64,000 nucleotides of DNA from Streptomyces sp. NBC_00704. Its GTDB lineage: Bacteria; Actinomycetota; Actinomycetes; Streptomycetales; Streptomycetaceae. Under the pieces are notes generated by a model. It worked only from the letters and a program-made list of their open reading frames with translations. It was not told where the DNA came from and did no database searches. The stretch spans positions 6,382,501 to 6,446,500 of the forward strand of contig NZ_CP109000.1 in assembly GCF_036226605.1 (NCBI RefSeq), given 5' to 3'. Positions 27,716 through 36,313 of this stretch are shown one piece after another. The position numbers and the translations under genes are program-made. Each line of letters begins with the position of its first letter. Position 1 is the stretch's first letter.

Positions 27716-28738
27716 ATGCGCTACATCATCATCGGGGCAGGGGCGATCGGCGGAACGGTCGGCGGGCGGCTCGCGGAGTCCGGGCAGGAGGTCGTCCTCG
27801 TCGCGCGCGGCGCGCACCGGGCGGCGCTCGCCGAGGGCGGACTGCGGCTCCGCGTGCCGGAGGGCGAGCTGACCCACCGGCTGCCCGTGGTCGCCGGACC
27901 GGACGAACTCGGCACACTGCGGGCCGACGACGTCCTCGTCCTCGCCGTGAAGACCCAGGACAGCGAGGCGGCGCTGCACACCTGGGGCCCGGCCCCCGTC
28001 GAGGGCGGGGGCACGGCGGCCGAGCGGCTCCCGCTGGTGTGCGCCCAGAACGGAGTGGAGAGCCCCCGGATGGCCCTGCGCCGGTTCCGGCACGTCTACG
28101 CCGTCTGCGTCTGGCTGCCCTCGACCCACGTGGAGCCCGGCGTCGTCTCCGCCGCCGGCGCCCCGCTCACCGGCATCCTCCACCTCGGCCGCCACCCGCA
28201 CGGCGTCGACGACACCGCCCGCGGCATCTGTGCCGACCTGGAGAAGGCGCGCTTCGAGGCGCCGGCCGTCCCCGACGTCGCCCGCTGGCAGTACGCCAAG
28301 CTGCTGTCCAACCTCGGCAACGCCCTCGAAGCGGTGAGCGGCCCGGTCACCGGCCCCGCTGGCGAGGCGCTGTTCGACCGGGTGCGCGCGGAGGGCGCGG
28401 CCGTGCTCGACGCGGCCGGCATCGCGTACACGGGCGCGGAAGAGCAGCGCGCGGCCCGCGGCGACAAGGTCACCCTGGTCCCGCTCCCCGGCGTCCCGCG
28501 CGGCGGCGGCTCCTCCTGGCAGTCCCTCAGCCGCGGCGCGGGCAGCATCGAGGCCGACTACCTCAACGGCGAGATCGTGCTCCTCGGCCGCCTGCACGGC
28601 GTGCCGACCCCGCTGAACGAACTGCTGCAACGGCTCGCGAACGCCTTCGCCCGCGAGCGCAGGGCGCCGGGATCCCTCCCTCTGAGCCAGCTCGTCCGCA
28701 TGGCGGACGACGCCGTCGCCGGCGTCCGCACCGGCTGA
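27716..28738 (+). CDS. Ketopantoate reductase family (ApbA/PanE-like) NAD(P)-dependent oxidoreductase
   Basis: A 340-residue enzyme. The Rossmann motif is IIIGAGAIGGTVGGRLAESG at the N-terminus, followed by LAVKTQDSEAAL and CAQNGVESPR, both typical of the ApbA family. The C-terminal helical domain contains the expected Lys/Asn region (WQYAKLLSNLGNALEAV) and GVPTPLNELLQ. True PanE reduces ketopantoate to pantoate with NADPH; this actinobacterial branch may act on another 2-keto or hydroxy acid, so I give no symbol. The gap after it (28739-28875) has short repeats GGGACGCGGCGCTG and no gene. Confidence 0.87.
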   Translation: MRYIIIGAGAIGGTVGGRLAESGQEVVLVARGAHRAALAEGGLRLRVPEGELTHRLPVVAGPDELGTLRADDVLVLAVKTQDSEAALHTWGPAPVEGGGTAAERLPLVCAQNGVESPRMALRRFRHVYAVCVWLPSTHVEPGVVSAAGAPLTGILHLGRHPHGVDDTARGICADLEKARFEAPAVPDVARWQYAKLLSNLGNALEAVSGPVTGPAGEALFDRVRAEGAAVLDAAGIAYTGAEEQRAARGDKVTLVPLPGVPRGGGSSWQSLSRGAGSIEADYLNGEIVLLGRLHGVPTPLNELLQRLANAFARERRAPGSLPLSQLVRMADDAVAGVRTG

Positions 28739-28875
28739 GGACTCGCCCGGCCGATCGCAAGGGACGGTCGCAAGGGACGGTCGCGAGGCCGGGGCGCGGC
28801 GCTGGGACGCGGCGCTGGGACGCGGCGCCGGGACGCGGCCCGCGGGTGTGGGACAGGAGGGTGGGCGCCGGCGGG

Positions 28876-29625
28876 TCAGGCGCCGACGGCCGCCCGCAGC
28901 GGCGTGCGCGCCGAGTCGTAGCGCCCCAGCAGCACCCGGGCCACCTCCGGCGCCGGGCCGAGCACATCGGCCAGGACGTCCGCCCCGGCCGCGCCCCGCG
29001 CGATGCGGTCCGGCAGGAAGCCGGGAGCCAGGACGTACGGGGCGACCGCGACCCGGGAGCAGCCCAGCTCGCGCAGCTCGCGGACCGCGTCCTCGGTGCG
29101 CGGAAGGGAGGCGGAGGCGAACGCAGGCCGCACGGCACACCAACCGGTGCGCCGCCACTCCCGCGCGATTGCTGCGATCACTGCGATCGCCTCCGGGTCC
29201 GTGGACCCCGCCGAGGCCAGGACGACCCCGGTCGAGGACTTGTCGGCGGGCGTCAACCCCGCCTCGTACAACCGCCGTTCCAGGGCGCTCAGCAGCAGCG
29301 GGGACGGGCCGAGCACCTCGGCCTGCCGGATCCGCAGCCGCGACGGCGCGTCCCGCAGCACCGCCGGGATGTCCGCCTTCGCGTGGAACGCGCGGGTCAG
29401 CAGCAGCGGCAGCGCCACCACCTCACGCACGCCCTCCGCGGCCAGCGACTCCAGCACCCCCTGCACGGACGGGACGTTGAAGTCCAGGAAGCCGGTCTCC
29501 ACCCGCAGCCCGGGCCGCAGGGACCGCACGCGCCGCACGAGCGCGTCGACGGTCGCCGCGTGCCGCGGATCGCGGCTCCCGTGGGCGATCACCACGAGAA
29601 CGGGAGAGAGCGGATTCCTGGACAC
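28876..29625 (-). CDS. Sirohydrochlorin chelatase (CbiX/SirB family)
   Basis: A 249-residue chelatase that inserts Fe2+ into sirohydrochlorin to make siroheme, the cofactor of the CysI-type sulfite reductase encoded at the other end of the same operon. Metal/porphyrin-binding His residues are in VIAHGSRDPRH and LTRAFHAKADIP. Two CbiX-like halves are present (second half around PYVLAPGFLPDRI), matching the long form of the family. The start codon is GTG, six bases after the ssuC stop, so it is the last gene of the sulfur operon. Co-encoding the chelatase with sulfite reductase ensures siroheme supply under sulfur demand. Confidence 0.92.
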   Translation of the reverse strand: MSRNPLSPVLVVIAHGSRDPRHAATVDALVRRVRSLRPGLRVETGFLDFNVPSVQGVLESLAAEGVREVVALPLLLTRAFHAKADIPAVLRDAPSRLRIRQAEVLGPSPLLLSALERRLYEAGLTPADKSSTGVVLASAGSTDPEAIAVIAAIAREWRRTGWCAVRPAFASASLPRTEDAVRELRELGCSRVAVAPYVLAPGFLPDRIARGAAGADVLADVLGPAPEVARVLLGRYDSARTPLRAAVGA

Positions 29626-29631
29626 GGCCCG

Positions 29632-30534
29632 TCAGCCCTTCACCAGCAGACCGCGACTGCGCAGCACCCACCGCTCCAGCGGGCTGAAGATCAGCAGGTC
29701 GATGGCGATGCCGACGAACAGGATGAGCAGGATCGCCTCGAACACCATCGACATGTCGCTCGCGTTGCGCCCGTTCTCCAGCAACTGGCCGAGGCCCACG
29801 CCGAGATCGGGGAACGACGCGATGATCTCCGCCGCCATCAGCGAACGCCACGAGAACGCCCAGCCCTGCTTCAGGCCCGCCACATAGCCGGGCAGCGCGG
29901 CCGGCAGCGTGATGTGGACGGTGCCCCGCAGGCCCGTCGCGCCCATGGTGCGCCCGGCCCGCAGGAACAACGGCGGCACCTGGTCGACGCCGGACACCAG
30001 CCCGTTGGCGATGGACGGCACCGCCCCGAGCAGGATCACCGCGTACATCATCGAGTTGTTCAGACCCAGCCACAGCACGGCCGGCGGCACCCAGGCCACC
30101 GACGGGAGCGACTGCAGACCCGACAGGATCGGTCCGATCGCCGCCCGCACGAACTTCACCCGCGCCACCAGCAGCCCCAGCGGAGTGCCGATCGCGAGGG
30201 CGAAGAGGAAGCCGAGCAGACCGCGCGAGACGCTGGTCCAGATGTAGCCGAGCAGCTCGCCCCGGAGCCAGGCGTCCCGCAGCGTGGCCCAGACGTCCAG
30301 CGGCGAGACCAGCTTCGTCGGGTCGTCGACCACCTTGAAGGTGATCTGCCAGACGACCAGCAGCAACGCGCTCGCGACGAGCGGCGGCAGGATCTTGTCG
30401 ACGAACGTCCGCCGGAAGGGGACACGGCCCGCGGGGGTGACCACGTCCAGCGCGTCGAGACCCGCCTCCACACCGTCCAGCGCGTGGGCGGCCGGCTTCG
30501 CCGCCGTCGTCGTGTTCGTCTCAGTGCTGGCCAT
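29632..30534 (-). CDS. ssuC: Sulfonate/sulfate-ester ABC transporter permease
   Basis: A 300-residue inner-membrane permease of the SsuC/TauC/NrtB type with about six transmembrane segments, starting with ILPPLVASALLLVVWQITF. The EAA loop that contacts the ATPase reads RTMGATGLRGTVHITLPAALPGYVAGLK. The start is the ATG of MASTETN, 14 bases inside the end of ssuB, indicating translational coupling. Within a cysteine-biosynthesis operon the expected cargo is an alkanesulfonate or other organosulfur compound, though related transporters carry nitrate or taurine; the desulfonating monooxygenase is not in this window. Confidence 0.9.
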   Translation of the reverse strand: MASTETNTTTAAKPAAHALDGVEAGLDALDVVTPAGRVPFRRTFVDKILPPLVASALLLVVWQITFKVVDDPTKLVSPLDVWATLRDAWLRGELLGYIWTSVSRGLLGFLFALAIGTPLGLLVARVKFVRAAIGPILSGLQSLPSVAWVPPAVLWLGLNNSMMYAVILLGAVPSIANGLVSGVDQVPPLFLRAGRTMGATGLRGTVHITLPAALPGYVAGLKQGWAFSWRSLMAAEIIASFPDLGVGLGQLLENGRNASDMSMVFEAILLILFVGIAIDLLIFSPLERWVLRSRGLLVKG

Positions 30535-31309
30535 GACGGCGGATCTCCCCACGCAGGACTTCGGTGATCTCGACGGACAGTTCCGCCACGGGGGCGTCCT
30601 CGATGCGGCGCGGCTGCGGGATGTCCACCGACCACTCGCGCGCCACCCGGCCGGGCCGGGAGGACAGCAGCACGACGCGCTGCGCGAGCCGGACCGCCTC
30701 GCGCACGTTGTGCGTGACGAAGAGGACGGACAGCCCCGTCTCCTCCCAGATCCGGGTCAGCTCGTCGTGCAGCACGTCCCGCGTGATGGCGTCCAGCGCC
30801 GCGAACGGCTCGTCCATCAGCAGCAGCCGGCTCTCCTGTGCCAGCGCGCGGGCCATCGCCACGCGCTGGCGCATGCCGCCGGACAGCTCGTGCACCCGCT
30901 TGCCGTGCGCGCCCTTCAGCCGGACCAGCTCCAGCAGTTCCTCGGCCTTGTCGCGCCGGTCCGGCTTCGCCACCCCCCTCAGCTTCAGGGCGAGTTCGAT
31001 GTTCTTTCCGGCCGTCAGCCACGGGAAGAGGGCGTGCTCCTGGAACATCAGCGCCGCACGGCCGTCCGTGGTGATGGTCCCGGCGGTCGGCCTGTCGAGG
31101 CCCGCCACCAGGTTCAGCAGCGTGGACTTCCCGCAGCCCGAGGCCCCCAGGAGGGTGACGAACTCGCCGGGCGCGACATCGAGGGTGATGTCGTCCAGGA
31201 CGAGCTGCTCCCCGCCCGGTCCCGCGAAGGACTTCGAGACGTGCTCGAGGCGTGCCGCGTACTCCACCGACTCAACGGTCTCGGCGGCCTTGGCGAGGGT
31301 CGTGGCCAT
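30521..31309 (-). CDS. ssuB: Sulfonate ABC transporter ATP-binding protein
   Basis: A 262-residue ATPase. Walker A is GASGCGKST, the signature LSGGMRQRVAMARAL, Walker B LLLMDEPFAALD, and the switch His is in VLFVTHNVREAV. It powers the SsuC permease. The ATG at 31309 is chosen because AGGAGGT lies eight bases upstream; an in-frame ATG eight codons earlier lacks such a site. It lies 33 bp downstream of ssuA and overlaps ssuC by 14 bases. Confidence 0.93.
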   Translation of the reverse strand: MATTLAKAAETVESVEYAARLEHVSKSFAGPGGEQLVLDDITLDVAPGEFVTLLGASGCGKSTLLNLVAGLDRPTAGTITTDGRAALMFQEHALFPWLTAGKNIELALKLRGVAKPDRRDKAEELLELVRLKGAHGKRVHELSGGMRQRVAMARALAQESRLLLMDEPFAALDAITRDVLHDELTRIWEETGLSVLFVTHNVREAVRLAQRVVLLSSRPGRVAREWSVDIPQPRRIEDAPVAELSVEITEVLRGEIRRHGQH

Positions 31310-31342
31310 GGTCGTCACCTCCTGGGAACTCATCGGATGCGG

Positions 31343-32455
31343 TCAGCTGACGCCGAGACCGGCGGCATCGACGGTGGGCTCGCCCTCGGCCTTGAGGACC
31401 TTGTTCAGGATCGACAGGTCGTAGATTCCCTTGAGGTCGGGCTGCTTCAGCAGACCCGCCTTGACCGCGTGCGCCGCCTCGGTGCCGAGCGTGGCGGCCA
31501 GCGGGTCGTCGATGAACTGGATCGACGACCACGCCGGGTCCAGGACGTTCGCCGGCAGCGCCTTGCCGGAGTCGGCCTCCAGCTGCCTGTTCGCCGCCGC
31601 CTTCGCCTCGGCCGGGTGGGCGCCGATCCACTTGTTGGTCTCGACCGCACCCTTCAGCACGGCCTCGACGACCTGCGGGTGGGCCGCGAGGAACTTCTGC
31701 GACACGATGATGTTGGTGATCACGAACTTCTTGCCGGGCCACAGCGACGCCTCGTCGAGCAGCACCTTGCCGCCCTCGGCGACCAGCTTCGACGCGGTCG
31801 GCTCCGGCACCCAGGCGCCGTCGATCGAACCGGCCTTGAAGGCGTCCGGGGTCACCTTGTTGTCACTGCGGACGACCGTGACGTCGCCCTTGCCGCTCTG
31901 CGCGTCGACCTTCCAGCCCTGCTCCGAGATCCAGTTCAGGAACGCGACGTCCTGCGTGTTCCCGAGCTGGGGCGTGGCGATCTTCTTGCCCTTGAGGTCC
32001 CCGACGGACTTGATCTTGGCCGGGTCGACGACGAGCTTCACCCCGCCGGACGCCGAACCGCCGATGATGCGCAGGCTCTTGCCGCCGGACTTGGTGTAGC
32101 CGTTGATCGCCGGGGACGGGCCGATCCAGCCGATGTCGATGGAGCCGGCGTTCAGCGCCTCGATCTCCGAGGGACCCGCGTTGAAGGTGGCGTACGAGGC
32201 CTTGGTGGCGCCCAGCGCCTTCTGGAAGATGCCCTGGTCCCGGCCGACCAGAGCGGTCCCGTGGGTGAGGTTGCCGAAGTAGCCGATCTTGACGGTGTCG
32301 AGACCGTCGATCTTCTTCGATCCGGCGGCGACCTTCTCCTTGGCGTTGTCCGCCTTGGCCTCGGACCCGTAGCCGCAGGCGGCCAGGGTGAGCAGGGGCA
32401 GGGCGGCAACGGCCGCGACGGCGCGGCGCAGAGAAGCGGAGCGGTTGGCAGGCAC
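31343..32455 (-). CDS. ssuA: Sulfonate ABC transporter substrate-binding lipoprotein
   Basis: A 370-residue lipoprotein that captures the organosulfur substrate outside the membrane. The signal peptide ends in the lipobox LAAC (LLTLAACGYG). The body has the aliphatic-sulfonate binding-protein pattern: VKIGYFGNLTHGTALVGRDQGIF, FNAGPSEIEALNAGSIDIGWIGPSPAINGY and KKIATPQLGNTQDVAFLNWI. The start is the GTG of VPANRSASLRR, which gives a normal-length signal peptide, with GAGGAAC upstream. It is separated from cysN by a 274-bp gap containing a hairpin, so the ssu genes may also be expressed from a promoter of their own. Confidence 0.93.
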   Translation of the reverse strand: MPANRSASLRRAVAAVAALPLLTLAACGYGSEAKADNAKEKVAAGSKKIDGLDTVKIGYFGNLTHGTALVGRDQGIFQKALGATKASYATFNAGPSEIEALNAGSIDIGWIGPSPAINGYTKSGGKSLRIIGGSASGGVKLVVDPAKIKSVGDLKGKKIATPQLGNTQDVAFLNWISEQGWKVDAQSGKGDVTVVRSDNKVTPDAFKAGSIDGAWVPEPTASKLVAEGGKVLLDEASLWPGKKFVITNIIVSQKFLAAHPQVVEAVLKGAVETNKWIGAHPAEAKAAANRQLEADSGKALPANVLDPAWSSIQFIDDPLAATLGTEAAHAVKAGLLKQPDLKGIYDLSILNKVLKAEGEPTVDAAGLGVS

Positions 32456-32729
32456 GGGAGGGGTTCCTCTCGTTGGCCCGGCGGTCACGGTCGTTCAGGT
32501 CGTGGCCGGGAAGTCGGCATGGGGTCTTCGCCGCCTCCGGGACGCGGGTCCCGTCGTCTGCGAGCGAAGTGGAGCATGGGGGGAGGTGCGGGGGGACGGG
32601 GCGCGCAGGCAGTGCGCGTACGTCAACGCGCACATCGGCCCACTCCGCCCTGCCCGCTCCCGAGGGCGCCGCTGCCGACACGGCCGCCCTCCTTCGCGAA
32701 CGTCGAGTAGAAATCGGGTGAGTTCACGG
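32456..32729 (-). other. cysN-ssuA intercistronic region with a hairpin
   Basis: The gap contains an inverted repeat CGGGAC (32538-32543), loop GCGG, GTCCCG (32548-32553), located about 85 bases upstream of the ssuA start. A short frame on the ssuA strand with GGAG before its ATG and Cys at codons 2 and 9 is a weak leader-peptide candidate. I do not annotate it as a gene. Confidence 0.35.
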
Positions 32730-34064
32730 TCAGAAGTCCCAACCGTCTTCGTCGGACGCGTCCTTGACCGGTTCGGGGGCGGCGAAGGACTCGCCGGCCA
32801 TGCCGGCGGTGAGGGTGGTGCCGTCGGAGGGGTCGATGAGGATGAAGGAGCCGGTGCGGCGGGAGTCGGCGTAGGAGTCGACGGGCAGCGGCTCGGCGGT
32901 GCGGATCTTGACCCGGCCGATGTCGTTGGCGACGAGCTGTCCGGGGTGCGGGTGCAGGGACAGGTCGTCGAGGGTGAGGCGGGAGGGGATGTCCTTGACG
33001 ATCGCCTTGACCGTGCGGGTGCCGTGCTTGATCAGCACCCGGTGGCCGACGGTCAGGGGCTGGTCGGCGACGTGGCAGACGGTGGCCTCGACGTCCTGCG
33101 TGGTCGCCGGGGCGTCCTTGGTGGGCACGATCAGGTCGCCGCGCGAGACGTCGATGTCGTCCGCGAGCAGCACCGTCACCGACTGCGGGGTGCGGGCGCT
33201 GTCCACCCGTTCGCCGAGCAGGTCGATGCCGGTGATCGTGGTGGTGCGGCCGGACGGCAGGACGGTGACGGGGTCGCCGACGCGGAAGGTGCCGGCCGCG
33301 ATCTGGCCGGCGTAGCCCCGGTAGTCGGGGTGCTCGGCCGTCTGCGGCCGGATCACGTACTGCACCGGCAGACGGGCGTGGCAGTGGGCCAGGTCGTGGC
33401 TCACCGGAACCGTCTCCAGGTGTTCGAGGAAGGTGGGGCCGCCGTACCAGTCCATGTGCGCGGAAGCGTCGACGACGTTGTCGCCGGCGAGGGCGGAGAT
33501 GGGGATGGCGGTGACCTCGGGCACGCCCAGTTCGCCCGCGTAGGCGGTGAACTCCCGCGCGATCCGGGCGAACACGGACTCGCGGTAGTCGACGAGGTCC
33601 ATCTTGTTCACCGCCAGGACCACGTGCGGCACCCGCAGCAGCGCCGCGATCGCCGCGTGGCGGCGGGTCTGCTCCACGACGCCGTTGCGGGCGTCGACCA
33701 GGATCACCGTCAGCTCGGCCGTCGAGGCGCCGGTGACCATGTTGCGGGTGTACTGCACATGCCCCGGCGTGTCCGCGAGGATGAACCGGCGCCGGGGGGT
33801 GGCGAAGTAGCGGTAGGCCACGTCGATGGTGATGCCCTGCTCGCGCTCGGCGCGCAGCCCGTCGGTGAGCAGCGCCAGGTCGGGGGTGTCCTGGCCACGG
33901 CTGGTGGAGGCGCGTTCGACGGCCTCCAGCTGGTCGGTGAGGATCGACTTGGAGTCGTGCAGCAGCCGGCCCACCAGCGTGGACTTGCCGTCGTCGACGG
34001 ATCCGGCGGTGGCGAACCGCAGCAGGGTCGTGTCCGAGAGTGCCTCGGCGGTGACGGTGCTCAT
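32730..34064 (-). CDS. cysN: Sulfate adenylyltransferase large (GTPase) subunit
   Basis: A 444-residue GTPase subunit of ATP sulfurylase that drives synthesis of adenosine 5'-phosphosulfate. The G1 loop is GSVDDGKSTL, G3 DTPGH and G4 NKMDL, all EF-Tu-like; beta-barrel domains follow. It has no C-terminal APS kinase domain, unlike fused CysNC proteins, and APS kinase is encoded separately upstream. The ATG at 34064 starts two bases after the cysD stop. The C-terminus is extended and acidic (KDASDEDGWDF). Confidence 0.95.
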   Translation of the reverse strand: MSTVTAEALSDTTLLRFATAGSVDDGKSTLVGRLLHDSKSILTDQLEAVERASTSRGQDTPDLALLTDGLRAEREQGITIDVAYRYFATPRRRFILADTPGHVQYTRNMVTGASTAELTVILVDARNGVVEQTRRHAAIAALLRVPHVVLAVNKMDLVDYRESVFARIAREFTAYAGELGVPEVTAIPISALAGDNVVDASAHMDWYGGPTFLEHLETVPVSHDLAHCHARLPVQYVIRPQTAEHPDYRGYAGQIAAGTFRVGDPVTVLPSGRTTTITGIDLLGERVDSARTPQSVTVLLADDIDVSRGDLIVPTKDAPATTQDVEATVCHVADQPLTVGHRVLIKHGTRTVKAIVKDIPSRLTLDDLSLHPHPGQLVANDIGRVKIRTAEPLPVDSYADSRRTGSFILIDPSDGTTLTAGMAGESFAAPEPVKDASDEDGWDF

Positions 34065-34066
34065 CT

Positions 34067-35005
34067 CTAGAAGTACCCCTCGCGCTTGCGGTCTTCCATC
34101 GCGGCCTCGGACATCTTGTCGTCGGCGCGGGTCGCGCCGCGCTCGGTCAGCCGGGAAGCGGCGATCTCGGCGATCACGTCGTCCAGCGTCACCGCGTCGG
34201 AATCGACGGCCCCCGTGCACGACATGTCACCGACCGTGCGGTAGCGCACCAGGCGCTTCTCGACGCTCTCGCCCTCGCGGGGGCCGCCCCACTCGCCGGG
34301 GGTCAGCCACATCCCGCCGCGGGCGAACACCTCGCGCTCGTGCGCGAAGTAGATCCGCGGCAGGGCGATGTCCTCGCGGGCGATGTACTGCCACACGTCC
34401 AGCTCGGTCCAGTTCGACAGCGGGAAGACCCGCACATGCTCACCCGGCGCGTGCCGGCCGTTGTACAGGTTCCACAGCTCGGGGCGCTGACGGCGCGGAT
34501 CCCACTGCGAGAACTCGTCGCGCAGCGAGAACACCCGCTCCTTGGCCCGCGCCTTCTCCTCGTCCCGGCGCCCGCCGCCGAAGACCGCGTCGAACCGCTC
34601 CGCCTGGATCTTCTCCGTCAGCGGCAGCGTCTGCAGCGGATTGCGCGTACCGTCCGCCCGCTCCTTCAGCACCCCGCGGTCGATGTAGTCCTGCACCGAC
34701 GCCACATGCAGCCGCAGCCCGTGCTCGGCGACCACCCGGTCGCGGTAGGCCAGCACCTCGGGGAAGTTGTGCCCGGTGTCCACGTGCAGCAGCGAGAACG
34801 GCACCGCCGCCGGCGCGAACGCCTTCAACGCCAGATGCAGCATCACGATGGAGTCCTTGCCACCGGAGAACAGCACCACCGGCCGCTCGAACTCCCCCGC
34901 CACCTCACGGAAGATGTGCACCGCCTCCGACTCCAGCGCGTCCAGGTGGCTCAGGGCGTACGGGCTGACCGTACCCTCCCCGGTCTGGGCGACGGTCGTC
35001 GTCAT
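34067..35005 (-). CDS. cysD: Sulfate adenylyltransferase small subunit
   Basis: A 312-residue catalytic subunit of ATP sulfurylase that forms adenosine 5'-phosphosulfate from ATP and sulfate together with CysN. The PP-loop nucleotide-binding motif is VVLFSGGKDSIVMLHLA, and the family segments LHVDTGHNFPEVL and GGGRRDEEKARAKER are intact. Its ATG overlaps the cysC stop by ATGA (35002-35005). Length and motifs are normal. Confidence 0.96.
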   Translation of the reverse strand: MTTTVAQTGEGTVSPYALSHLDALESEAVHIFREVAGEFERPVVLFSGGKDSIVMLHLALKAFAPAAVPFSLLHVDTGHNFPEVLAYRDRVVAEHGLRLHVASVQDYIDRGVLKERADGTRNPLQTLPLTEKIQAERFDAVFGGGRRDEEKARAKERVFSLRDEFSQWDPRRQRPELWNLYNGRHAPGEHVRVFPLSNWTELDVWQYIAREDIALPRIYFAHEREVFARGGMWLTPGEWGGPREGESVEKRLVRYRTVGDMSCTGAVDSDAVTLDDVIAEIAASRLTERGATRADDKMSEAAMEDRKREGYF

Positions 35006-35538
35006 GCCAGTCCCCTCTCGCTGAGCAGGGCGTACACCGACGCCGCGGACTCCTGCACGGTCTGCTCCTGGGAGTCGATCCGCAGGTCGGGCTGCTCGGG
35101 CGCCTCGTAGGGGTCGTCGACCCCGGTGAGGCCGGTCAGCTCGCCCGCCGCCTGCTTGGCGTACAGGCCCTTGACGTCACGCACCGAGCACACCTCGACG
35201 GGGGTCGCCACATGCACCTCCAGGTAGGCGGTTCCGCTCTCCTGGTGGCGCTTGCGCACCGCCTCGCGGCTGTCGGCGTAGGGGGCGATCACCGGCACCA
35301 GCGCCTTCACGCCGTTGCGGGCGAGCAGTTCGGCCAGGAAGCCGATGCGCTGCACGTTGACGTGCCGGTCCTCGCGGCTGAAGCCGAGGCCCGCGGAGAT
35401 GAACTCGCGGATCTCGTCGCCGTCGAGCACCTCGACGAGGTGGCCCTCCTCGCGCAGCCGGCCGGCCAGCTCGTACGCGATGGTGGTCTTGCCGGCGCTC
35501 GGCAGACCCGTGAGCCAGACGGTGGCTCCGGTCGTCAC
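35002..35538 (-). CDS. cysC: Adenylylsulfate (APS) kinase
   Basis: A 178-residue kinase that phosphorylates APS to PAPS. Walker A is GLPSAGKTT, followed by LDGDEIREF and the family motifs GFSREDRHVNVQRIGFLAELLARNG and DVKGLYAKQAAGEL. I chose the GTG at 35538 (VTTGATVWLTGLP), which has GGGAG six bases upstream and matches the usual N-terminus. An in-frame ATG at 35601 would add a Thr/Pro-rich stretch of 21 residues without family similarity. Because the reductase downstream of this step looks like an APS rather than a PAPS reductase, the PAPS may serve sulfation rather than assimilation. Confidence 0.93.
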   Translation of the reverse strand: MTTGATVWLTGLPSAGKTTIAYELAGRLREEGHLVEVLDGDEIREFISAGLGFSREDRHVNVQRIGFLAELLARNGVKALVPVIAPYADSREAVRKRHQESGTAYLEVHVATPVEVCSVRDVKGLYAKQAAGELTGLTGVDDPYEAPEQPDLRIDSQEQTVQESAASVYALLSERGLA

Positions 35539-35605
35539 GTGGTTCTCCCGGTTCGTAGAAGTGGGGGTGGGGGCGGGGGTGTTCGCGGGGGTCGTGGCCA
35601 TGGGG

Positions 35606-36313
35606 TCAGTGCAGTCCGCACTCGGTCTTCGCCCGCCCCGCCCAGCGTCCGGCGCGCGCGTCCTCGCCCTCCAGGACGCGGCGGGTGCAGGGGGCGCACC
35701 CGACGGAGGTGTAGCCGTCCATCAGCAGGGGGTTGGTCAGCACGCCGTGCTCGGTGACGTAGGCGTCGACGTCGTCCTGGGTCCAGCGGGCGATGGGCGA
35801 GATCTTGACCTTCTGCCGCTTCTCGTCCCAGCCGACGACCGGGGTGCCCGCCCGGGTCGGCGACTCGTCGCGGCGCAGGCCCGTGGCCCATGCCTGGTAG
35901 TCCTTGAGCCCTTCCTCCAGCGGCTGCACCTTGCGCAGCTTGCAGCACAGGTCGGGGTCGCGGTCGTGGAGCCGGGGCCCGTACCGGGCGTCCTGCTCGG
36001 CGACGCTGTGGCGCGGGGTGAGGGTGATGACGTTGACGTCCATCACGGCCTCCACCGCGTCGCGGGTGCCGATGGTCTCGGGGAAGTGGTAGCCGGTGTC
36101 GAGGAAGACGACGTCGACGCCCTTGCGGACCCGGGACGCGAGGTGCGCCACCACGGCGTCCTCCATGGAGGACGTCACGCAGAACCGGGCGCCGAAGGTG
36201 TCCACCGCCCACTGGAGGATCTCCAGCGCGGAGGCGTCCTCCAGGTCACGGCCCGCCTGCTCGGCCAGTTCCTTCAACTCGTCCGTCGTACGGCTTTCCT
36301 GAGCGGTCGTCAT
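35606..36313 (-). CDS. cysH: Assimilatory APS/PAPS reductase, iron-sulfur type
   Basis: A 235-residue reductase that converts activated sulfate to sulfite. It carries both Cys pairs that bind a [4Fe-4S] cluster in APS reductases (Cys123-Cys124 in CCKLRKV, Cys206 and Cys209 in CAPC) and the catalytic Cys232 in the C-terminal ECGLH. Classical PAPS reductases lack the two pairs, so APS is the more likely substrate. The ATG at 36313 has GGGAGGGG upstream and overlaps the stop of the 62-aa gene by ATGA. About 67 bp separate it from the chosen cysC start. Confidence 0.93.
   Translation of the reverse strand: MTTAQESRTTDELKELAEQAGRDLEDASALEILQWAVDTFGARFCVTSSMEDAVVAHLASRVRKGVDVVFLDTGYHFPETIGTRDAVEAVMDVNVITLTPRHSVAEQDARYGPRLHDRDPDLCCKLRKVQPLEEGLKDYQAWATGLRRDESPTRAGTPVVGWDEKRQKVKISPIARWTQDDVDAYVTEHGVLTNPLLMDGYTSVGCAPCTRRVLEGEDARAGRWAGRAKTECGLH

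Noticed and set aside
35539..35601. N-terminal extension of CysC from the ATG at 35601
   Set aside because: The extra 21 residues are Thr/Pro-rich with no family similarity, whereas the GTG at 35538 has a good ribosome binding site and gives the standard N-terminus.
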